From Bacteroidales bacterium UBA1077 (GTDB lineage: Bacteria; Bacteroidota; Bacteroidia; Bacteroidales; UBA932): DNA of 7,337 nt. The stretch lies in contig DCCQ01000100.1 in the NCBI GenBank assembly GCA_002314195.1, positions 7,783 through 15,119 on the forward strand. The letters are read 5' to 3'. Positions 1 through 5,618 of the stretch are shown here, piece after piece. Position numbers and translations under genes: made by a program. The notes below the pieces were generated by a model. It was given only the letters and a program-made list of their open reading frames with translations. It did no database searches and was not told the origin of the DNA. How positions within the stretch are numbered: position 1 is the first letter of the stretch; each line of letters opens with the position of its first letter.

Positions 1-369
1 TATGACACTGAGACCAACCCTGATGGCTATTTCCCTAGGCCAAGGGCGTTCGCCTCATATTCAAGCGGAAACTACAATCTGGGTCTCGGGCAGAAAAACG
101 ACAGGTACATGCAGAACATCGGTTATCTTCGTTTCAAGAATCTGACTGTCGGCTACACGCTGCCGGAGAGTCTCACGAGAAAATTCTATGTGAGCAGACT
201 GAGGGTGTTCTTCACAGGGGAGAACCTGTATTACTGGTCTCCTTTGAAGAAGTACTGCACCACCATAGATCCGGAACTTGCGAACGCGAGCAGCCTTAAC
301 ACGGACAACACCGGAATCGGATACCTCTATCCAAAGACATTGTCGTTTGGGGTTGATGTAACATTCTAA
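1..369 (+). CDS. SusC-like TonB-dependent outer-membrane transporter, C-terminal fragment (5' truncated by window edge)
   Basis: Reading frame 1 is open from the first base to the TAA at 367-369 and gives 122 residues of a protein that begins upstream of the window. The fragment contains YLRFKNLTVGYTLP (residues 41-54 of the fragment), then RLRVFFTGENLYYWS, a DPE motif, and the ending YPKTLSFGVDVTF. This succession is the standard C-terminal signature of SusC/RagA family 22-strand beta-barrels: the last strands of the barrel, with a terminal phenylalanine of the kind used for outer-membrane barrel assembly. Such proteins import oligosaccharides (less often peptides) using energy from TonB and are capped by a SusD lipoprotein. 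The susD-type gene follows after 13 bases, which supports the call. The plug domain, TonB box and any N-terminal extension are outside the window, so substrate and regulator coupling cannot be judged. An ATG at 109 in the same frame is internal and not a real start. Confidence 0.95.
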   Translation, partial: YDTETNPDGYFPRPRAFASYSSGNYNLGLGQKNDRYMQNIGYLRFKNLTVGYTLPESLTRKFYVSRLRVFFTGENLYYWSPLKKYCTTIDPELANASSLNTDNTGIGYLYPKTLSFGVDVTF

Positions 370-382
370 TTTGTGATGAAAT

Positions 383-2233
383 ATGAAAAAGATACTGAAT
401 ATCATACTGGCTCTTGCGGCGTTGTCTCTTTCTGCCTGTGACCTTACAAGGCTCTCGGAGGACGATGTGGCTCCTGAAAATTATTTCACATCGGCCGATG
501 AATGCAAACTATGGCTCGACAAGTGCTACGATGACCTCTTTGTGGCTCCCAACAGCATCGTGACATGGGCTGCCGATGATTATGTGATGGCCAACCCGAA
601 CGACCTTGTTTTAGGCAACAGACTTGTGACGGACTCCTATTCAGGAGCCACGGCCTGGGGGTGGGGGACATTACGGCGCATAAACATGTTCTTCGAGTAC
701 TGCGACAACTGCAAGGATGAGAAGGCCAAGGAATATTACAAAGGAGTGGCATATTTCTTCCGAGCCCTTTCCTATTACGAGAAAGTGAAGCGTTTCGGAG
801 ATGTTCCTTACTACGACTTCGTTGTCGGTTCATCCGACAATGACGCACTTTCGAAACCGCGCGACCCGAGGGGTTTTGTGATGCTTCATGTGATGGACGA
901 TCTCGACAAGGCCATCGAACGTCTTGACGAGAAACACAATGTCGCCAGAATCAACAAGTGGACAGCCTTGGCTTTGAAGAGCAGGGCGGCTTTATGGGAG
1001 GGAACATGGCGTGTGTACCACGCTGACGATGTGTTCGCGCCGAAGAACGACCCTACGGAATTTAACGGGAAACCGGTTGAGCTTACGGCGGAATATTTCC
1101 TGAACATCGCGGCGGCCGCTGCTGAGCAGGTCATTGACAACAGTGGCTATTCTCTTTACACCGGCAGCGGCAAGGACTTGAATTACAGGATGTTGTTTGC
1201 AACGGAAGACGCAAGGGAGGATGAAGTCATGCTGGCCATCCTTTACAACTACAACACCTTGAAATTCGGACATGCGTTCCAATCTAAGTACTACGAGCAG
1301 AGCATCGGGTTCACAAGACGCTTCGTGAATCACTACCTGATGGCTGACGGGACACGTTTCACGGACAGGCCGGCCGCCGACAGGACATGGTACCTGGATG
1401 AGGTGAAAGACCGTGATCCAAGAATGTCCCAGACTATTCTCTGTCCGGGGTACGTGCAGTTGGATCAAGACAAGCCGACAATCAACAATCTCGACCATTG
1501 CTACACTGGCTACAAGCCGATAAAGTACATCTATAATCAAGATTGTCTTTCGCAGGGTAAAGCCACCAACGACTTCCCAGTGTTCAGGCTGGCTGAGGTG
1601 ATGCTCAATTTCGCCGAGGCAAGGGCTGAGCTTGGAACACTTGATCAAGAGGCTTTGGACAAGTCTGTGAACAAGATACGTTTACGCGTTGGGATGCCGG
1701 TGCTCAAGATGGATGTCAGCCTTGACCCTTACATGGAAAAGTGCTACCCGAACTATGTCAGGTCAAAGAGCGCTCAGAAAGCCTTGTTGCTGGAGGTCCG
1801 CAGGGAGAGGACTGTCGAGTTGGTGCTGGAAGGCTTCAGGATGTTCGACATGCTTCGCTGGGGAGAAGGCGCTAAACTTGTGAACGGCGGCGCGGCCGGA
1901 GAGGAAGGCACGGAATCCCCTTATTACGGAATATATCTGCCTGGCCCTGGACTTTATGACATGGACGGGGACGGTAAGAATGATTTCGAGGTCTATGACG
2001 GAACCGCCACAATCGCTGGACTTGCGAATATTTCCATAGCGACTTTGTCCGAAAGGCTCCATGATCCGGATGATCCCGACAATCCGGCTCCCAAGAAAGG
2101 GTGGCTTACCGGATTCCGCGACCACAAGGTCACATGGGATGAGGGGAAGGATTATCTCAACCCTATTCCTAAGAAACAGATCACTCTGACATCCGGTGCG
2201 CTTGTGCAGAATCCGGGATGGGATAAGGAATAA
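383..2233 (+). CDS. SusD-like (RagB/SusD family) outer-membrane glycan-binding lipoprotein
   Basis: This is a complete 616-aa protein. Residues 1-19 form a lipoprotein signal peptide (MKK, hydrophobic stretch, lipobox LSAC with Cys19 as the lipidated residue). The mature protein starts CDLTRLSEDDVAPENYFTS, a usual SusD beginning. Family landmarks in order are the TPR-like helix EYYKGVAYFFRALSYYEKV (about 117-135) followed by FGDVPYYD, the DFPVFRLAEVMLNFAEA helix (about 397-413), RRERTVELVLEGFRMFDMLRW (about 473-493), and the C-terminal NPIPKKQI plus QNPGW. SusD proteins form the hinged lid of the SusC barrel and bind glycan at the cell surface. At 616 residues it is somewhat longer than many SusD proteins (roughly 500-600); part of the extra length is a segment at about 500-590 that carries a DxDxDGxxD loop (D526, D528, D530, D534) like EF-hand or dockerin calcium loops. 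The start at 383 gives the only sensible signal peptide; the ATG at 376 is in another frame. It lies 13 bases after the SusC gene and is surely cotranscribed with it. The substrate is not inferable. Confidence 0.97.
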   Translation: MKKILNIILALAALSLSACDLTRLSEDDVAPENYFTSADECKLWLDKCYDDLFVAPNSIVTWAADDYVMANPNDLVLGNRLVTDSYSGATAWGWGTLRRINMFFEYCDNCKDEKAKEYYKGVAYFFRALSYYEKVKRFGDVPYYDFVVGSSDNDALSKPRDPRGFVMLHVMDDLDKAIERLDEKHNVARINKWTALALKSRAALWEGTWRVYHADDVFAPKNDPTEFNGKPVELTAEYFLNIAAAAAEQVIDNSGYSLYTGSGKDLNYRMLFATEDAREDEVMLAILYNYNTLKFGHAFQSKYYEQSIGFTRRFVNHYLMADGTRFTDRPAADRTWYLDEVKDRDPRMSQTILCPGYVQLDQDKPTINNLDHCYTGYKPIKYIYNQDCLSQGKATNDFPVFRLAEVMLNFAEARAELGTLDQEALDKSVNKIRLRVGMPVLKMDVSLDPYMEKCYPNYVRSKSAQKALLLEVRRERTVELVLEGFRMFDMLRWGEGAKLVNGGAAGEEGTESPYYGIYLPGPGLYDMDGDGKNDFEVYDGTATIAGLANISIATLSERLHDPDDPDNPAPKKGWLTGFRDHKVTWDEGKDYLNPIPKKQITLTSGALVQNPGWDKE

Positions 2234-2248
2234 TAATACCAGAAAATC

Positions 2249-5200
2249 ATGAAAATATTCAATATAATAAAGATATGCCTTCCGGCATTCATGCTTGCCA
2301 TAGGGTCGTGCGCTGAGAAGGAATCTCCATGGGAGCAGCATCAGAGAAACACAGGAACAGAGATTCTTGATGTCAACGCTGACGAACTGGCTTTTCTGCC
2401 TCGCGGAGGCAAATTGAATTTCACGGTCAACGCCACCTATGACGGGTCTGTTACGGCTGATGATTGGATAACTTTGAGTGCCAAGGAGTTCCCTGGAGAC
2501 GGAACGACATACACCATCATAATCTCTGCGGATCCGAACAAGACGGAAGCCGACCGTGACGGCCGGATTGTCGTGAAGACCCCGTCTCTCACGCACACCA
2601 TAACCGTCACGCAGCCGATATACTCGCGCCCCGACGCGCCTGAAAGCATCGCTTCGGCGGAGGATCTGGTCTATTGGCTGGAGACTTGCGCTCCGTACTA
2701 TGAGCAGGATGAGACCATGACGTTGTCCAAAGACATTGACATGACGGATGTGGAGAAACTGGTCCCTGCCGAGACGTTCGCCGGGACATTCGACGGGCAG
2801 GGTCATAAGATCATGAACTGGAACTCAAAGGGACAGTCCTTGTTCGTGAAGAACAACGGAAAGATAACGGATGTGACAATTGACGCATCGTGCTCTTTCA
2901 CATTGCAAAGTTCCGCCGAAGACACTTATTTCGGGCCGTTCGCCATGCACAATTACGGACAGATAACCAATTGCCGGAACAACGCTGTCATCTCTGTGCC
3001 GGAGGATGCTTCCGTGAACAAAGTTTATATCGGAGGTATTACTGCTTACAATTATGAGGAAGGTTCTGTCTCGGGATGCATAAACACCGGCAATCTGACC
3101 TTCCGCCCTTCCAAGGCCGACGGCAACATATTCATCGGTGGTGTCACCGCCTATGGAATGGGCTCCATAAGCGACAGTGAGAACTATGGCTCGTTTATCC
3201 TTGAGCCACAGCCTGAAAGTGTGCCGAACTATTTTATAGGAGGCATCAGCGCAAGGCAGTCTAAAGGTGTGATAAGCGGTTGCACAAATCATAAGGAAGC
3301 CTCGATAACCACAAACGCTTCGAAGCCGTCCAACGGCTACATCGGAGGTTTGGTTGGCTACCATGACGGTTCGTCAGACATCAACACGAGCAAGAATTTC
3401 GCTGACATATACTGTGGCTATGCGAAAGCCAGCTACGTCGGTGGTCTTATGGGATGGCAGACCAAGGTCTCAGACCAGGACTTCACATTGTTCCAAGACT
3501 GTGCCGTGAACAGCAACATAACAGCCTATACTAAAGGCAAGGGCACAAACGGAAACAATCCGTGCCTTTCAGCCGGACTTGTGGTAGGCCGTTTCGCGGG
3601 ACAGGCCAACGCCAAGGTCTGCACTTTAGGAACACAGGACAAACCAATCAGCGTTGCCGGCTCCATAACCAGCCTTGAGACTGGCGAGACAGTGATTGCT
3701 TCAGAGAAGGATTTCGGAGTTCTCACCAGTGGAGACGGCAGCGGGACAAGCGCCAACGGAGCGGCTTCGATTTGGCAGATAATCAATGGAATATATAAGG
3801 TTACGGGCGATGGCCCGACTGGTGATCCTGAAGAGATAGTCATCCGTCTTGATGGTTACAGGCTTGATGTTCCCGCTGAAGGTGGAACAGTGTCATTTGG
3901 CGTGAAGGTGAACTATAATGCCACTGTCACTACGGATGTGGATTGGCTTGAGGTGGCTGAAGGCACTGTTGAGACAGGTTCCGTACAAGAAATCACTGTG
4001 ACCGTCGGCATGAACGACCGTTCTTCGGAAAGGGAAGGGAAAGTGATTGTCTCGATGCCGCTGGGCACACGTGAAGTCATCACCATCTGCCAGGCCGGAA
4101 ACACGAAACTTGAGGAAAGCCTTGTTTTGGGGTCAGAAACAGAGAACACAATCATTCTGGATCCTTCCGGTGCCGAACCGTCAAGTTTTTCGGTGACTGT
4201 CAACTATGACGCGGAAGTTACATCCGATGCATCGTGGCTGAGTTTCAATCCTTCGACAGTTCCTGGCGATGAGAAGCCTCATACCGTGGCAATCAACGCT
4301 TCCATGAACGATTCTGGAGCGCCGCGTTCAGCCATGGTGACCGTGACATTGCCGAAAGGTCTTTCAAAATCATTCAATGTGAGTCAAGACCGGTCTTCGC
4401 TCAAGGCCATTACCGAAATCTCCACCGCAGAGCAGTTCGTCGCTTTCATCGAGAGCGCCTCCAATGCTGATCTCTACACTGACGGATTAGTGACCAAGTT
4501 GACAAAGGATATTGACATGAAGGGTATTACGCTTACTCCGGCGGAGGATTACATTGGCATCTTTGATGGGGACGGCCACAAGATTCTGAATCTGGTCAGC
4601 GGAGCGCCTTTGTTTGCCAAGGCTTCCGGTAACGCAGTGGTGAAGAATCTTACGATTGACAGGTCATGCGTGTTCGATGTCGCTCCTGAATATTCATCGA
4701 AATGGGGAATTTTGGTTGGTAGCCTCGGCCCGGCTGACGCTACAGACAAGTGTTTGATAGAGAATTGTGTGAATATGGCGGGCATCACCATGTCCAAGGC
4801 GAACACGGCGCAGGCTTTCGTCGCCTCCATGACCGGGCGTGTCGGAACCGGCTCCGTGGTGGACGGCTGTGAGAACCATGGTTCCGTGACGTTGAGTCCG
4901 AAAGAGGCTATTACAGGAGAGATCAGAGGAGCGGGAATCGCCGGAAGCGTGAACGGAGCGATACGCAATTGTAAGAATAATGCTCCTGTCACGATCTGTC
5001 CGTCGGACATCACGAACAAGCTGTACGCCGCAGGAGTGGCCGCGAATGTGATGAACGTTGACATGGAGAACTGCGTCAACACCGTGAACGGAAAGGTGAC
5101 CGTGCTTCCTGGCTCGTTCACATCCTCAAAGGATGGCTATGTGGGAGGAATCACGGGGTACAACGGAGGCGCCAACATAAAGAACAGCCGGAATTTCGGT

Positions 5201-5614
5201 GATGTCCGCATCAACTGCAATTTGGACAAAGTGCGGGTTGGTGGTCTGCTTGGTTTCCAGAGCACGCAGAAGAAATCAATGGTCACATTGGAAAACTGTG
5301 TCGTGAACTGCGATGTGACAGGTATATTCGCAAGCAAGGGAGGGAATGGCTCCACCACGCCGCTTAATTCCTGCGGTCTTGTTGTCGGACGTTTTGGCGG
5401 GCAGGGCAACACCACAAATGTCATTAACATCGGGACTGTTGAGAATCCTGTGAAGGTGTCCGGTTCGGTTACGGTCTATGAAGGCGAGACCGTAACGGCC
5501 GATGCTGACAATTACACCAACCTCTTGACCGGAGCCGGAAGCAAGACCAGTCTGTGCGGTGGCTCCACGACCCAGATGCTTAACGTGAAATTTGAAATTG
5601 TAACGAAAGAATAA
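2249..5614 (+). CDS. Large surface lipoprotein with three BACON-like domains and two GLUG-type beta-helix modules; putative surface glycan-binding protein
   Basis: The protein has 1121 aa. Residues 1-21 are a lipoprotein signal (MKIFNIIK, hydrophobic core, lipobox AIGSC, Cys21), and the acidic residues just after Cys (CAEKE) resemble the export signal of surface lipoproteins in Bacteroidota. Domains in order are: BACON-like 1 (about 38-123: DDWITL, ADRDGRIVV, ITVTQP); repeat module A (about 133-505); BACON-like 2 (about 529-617: DVDWLEV, SSEREGKVIV, ITICQAG); BACON-like 3 (about 622-715: DASWLSF, APRSAMVTV, FNVSQD); and repeat module B (about 722-1106). Each repeat module opens with KDIDM, FDGxGHKI and xLTID or xVTID, then has six units of about 32-38 residues starting like YIGGI and containing NC-x-N, and ends in a shared cap (GLVVGRF). 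The pattern matches GLUG-type repeats and suggests a right-handed beta-helix. No catalytic motif is recognised. It sits 15 bases after the susD-type gene, where SusE/F-like glycan-binding proteins are usual, so binding or display of the glycan is the best inference. Adhesion or a beta-helix lyase is possible but less supported. Confidence 0.9.
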   Translation: MKIFNIIKICLPAFMLAIGSCAEKESPWEQHQRNTGTEILDVNADELAFLPRGGKLNFTVNATYDGSVTADDWITLSAKEFPGDGTTYTIIISADPNKTEADRDGRIVVKTPSLTHTITVTQPIYSRPDAPESIASAEDLVYWLETCAPYYEQDETMTLSKDIDMTDVEKLVPAETFAGTFDGQGHKIMNWNSKGQSLFVKNNGKITDVTIDASCSFTLQSSAEDTYFGPFAMHNYGQITNCRNNAVISVPEDASVNKVYIGGITAYNYEEGSVSGCINTGNLTFRPSKADGNIFIGGVTAYGMGSISDSENYGSFILEPQPESVPNYFIGGISARQSKGVISGCTNHKEASITTNASKPSNGYIGGLVGYHDGSSDINTSKNFADIYCGYAKASYVGGLMGWQTKVSDQDFTLFQDCAVNSNITAYTKGKGTNGNNPCLSAGLVVGRFAGQANAKVCTLGTQDKPISVAGSITSLETGETVIASEKDFGVLTSGDGSGTSANGAASIWQIINGIYKVTGDGPTGDPEEIVIRLDGYRLDVPAEGGTVSFGVKVNYNATVTTDVDWLEVAEGTVETGSVQEITVTVGMNDRSSEREGKVIVSMPLGTREVITICQAGNTKLEESLVLGSETENTIILDPSGAEPSSFSVTVNYDAEVTSDASWLSFNPSTVPGDEKPHTVAINASMNDSGAPRSAMVTVTLPKGLSKSFNVSQDRSSLKAITEISTAEQFVAFIESASNADLYTDGLVTKLTKDIDMKGITLTPAEDYIGIFDGDGHKILNLVSGAPLFAKASGNAVVKNLTIDRSCVFDVAPEYSSKWGILVGSLGPADATDKCLIENCVNMAGITMSKANTAQAFVASMTGRVGTGSVVDGCENHGSVTLSPKEAITGEIRGAGIAGSVNGAIRNCKNNAPVTICPSDITNKLYAAGVAANVMNVDMENCVNTVNGKVTVLPGSFTSSKDGYVGGITGYNGGANIKNSRNFGDVRINCNLDKVRVGGLLGFQSTQKKSMVTLENCVVNCDVTGIFASKGGNGSTTPLNSCGLVVGRFGGQGNTTNVINIGTVENPVKVSGSVTVYEGETVTADADNYTNLLTGAGSKTSLCGGSTTQMLNVKFEIVTKE
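2360..2617 (+). other. BACON-like domain 1 of the 2249-5614 protein
   Basis: Residues about 38-123 form a short all-beta segment: ILDVNADELAF, a glycine turn (PRGGK), strand LNFTVNA, DDWITL with the Trp after Asp, a Pro-Gly turn, strand TYTIIISADPN, RDGRIVV and the closing strand HTITVTQP. The order of the W-containing strand, the N-x-x-R-x-G-x-I-x-V segment and the final I-x-V-x-Q strand is the BACON pattern, a Bacteroidota Ig-like domain often found in glycan-active lipoproteins. It may serve as a spacer rather than a binding domain. Confidence 0.75.
2645..3763 (+). repeat. Repeat module A (first copy of a duplicated module of about 370 residues)
   Basis: Residues about 133-505. It opens SAEDLVYWLE, LSKDIDM, FAGTFDGQGHKIMN, LFVKN and ITDVTIDASCSF, and closes LSAGLVVGRFAGQ, DKPISVAGSI, ETGETVIA and VLTSGDGSGT. 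Every one of these landmarks has a counterpart in the same order in module B (residues about 722-1106). The copies are clearly related in protein sequence but diverged, so the duplication is old and not a recent DNA repeat. Confidence 0.88.
2927..3538 (+). repeat. Six GLUG-like units in module A
   Basis: Units begin at residues about 227 (YFGPF), 260 (YIGGI), 295 (FIGGV), 329 (FIGGI), 364 (YIGGL) and 396 (YVGGL), a period of 32-35. Each has a later strand of the form I-x-x-[CS]-x-N: C242, C277, S310, C345, S381 and C418. The Y/F-IGG-hydrophobic start and NC-x-N pattern are those of GLUG-type repeats, predicted to stack as rungs of a beta-helix. Confidence 0.82.
3833..4099 (+). other. BACON-like domain 2 of the 2249-5614 protein
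   Basis: Residues about 529-617 start EIVIRLDGYRLDVPAEGG and continue with TVSFGVKVNYNATV, DVDWLEV, EITVTVGMNDRSSEREGKV and the closing strand VITICQAG. The same order of motifs as in domain 1 is seen, and the ERxGKVIV segment is the clearest of the three copies. It is followed within five residues by domain 3, so the two form a tandem pair linking the repeat modules. Confidence 0.77.
4112..4393 (+). other. BACON-like domain 3 of the 2249-5614 protein
   Basis: Residues about 622-715 contain SFSVTVNYDAEVTSDASW, which closely parallels VSFGVKVNYNATVTTDVDW of domain 2, then HTVAINASMND, RSAMVTVTL and SFNVSQD. The shared VNYxAxVTxDxxWL core shows that domains 2 and 3 are close relatives. It lies directly before repeat module B, as domain 1 lies directly before module A. 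Confidence 0.72.
4412..5566 (+). repeat. Repeat module B (second copy of the duplicated module)
   Basis: Residues about 722-1106. Counterparts to module A are TAEQFVAFIE, LTKDIDM, YIGIFDGDGHKILN, LFAKA, VKNLTIDRSCVF, CGLVVGRFGGQ, ENPVKVSGSV, YEGETVTA and LLTGAGSKTS. Module B ends about 15 residues before the protein C-terminus, so it is the terminal domain and may be the most exposed part of the surface protein. Confidence 0.88.
4703..5338 (+). repeat. Six GLUG-like units in module B
   Basis: Units begin at residues about 819 (WGILVG), 856 (AFVAS), 893 (RGAGIAG), 926 (YAAGVA), 964 (YVGGITG) and 996 (RVGGLLG), a period of 32-38. The equivalent [CS]-x-N sites are C840, C874, C908, C942, S980 and C1017. 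The first four starts are more diverged from YIGG than in module A, while the last two are well conserved. Confidence 0.8.
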
Positions 5615-5618
5615 CTTA

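Noticed and set aside
367..374. TAATTTG, resembling the Bacteroides -7 element TAnnTTTG, between the SusC and SusD genes
   Set aside because: It is one base short of the consensus, no matching -33 TTTG was found at proper spacing, and SusC/SusD genes are normally cotranscribed.
992..1648. Open frame of 218 codons on the minus strand inside the SusD-type gene
   Set aside because: Shadow of a clearly conserved coding frame; no recognisable protein features.
1763..2806. Open frame of 347 codons on the minus strand across the junction of the SusD-type gene and the next gene
   Set aside because: It lies opposite two well-supported genes, crosses their boundary, has no signal or domain pattern, and is rich in Arg and other residues expected from antisense reading.
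4549..5121. Open frame of 190 codons on the minus strand inside repeat module B
   Set aside because: Antisense of a repetitive beta-helix sequence, producing Pro/Thr/Phe-rich low-complexity protein; no independent support.
2645..5566. DNA-level repeat or mobile element suggested by two similar modules
   Set aside because: Similarity is at protein level only and the nucleotide sequences have diverged; there are no terminal inverted repeats or transposase.
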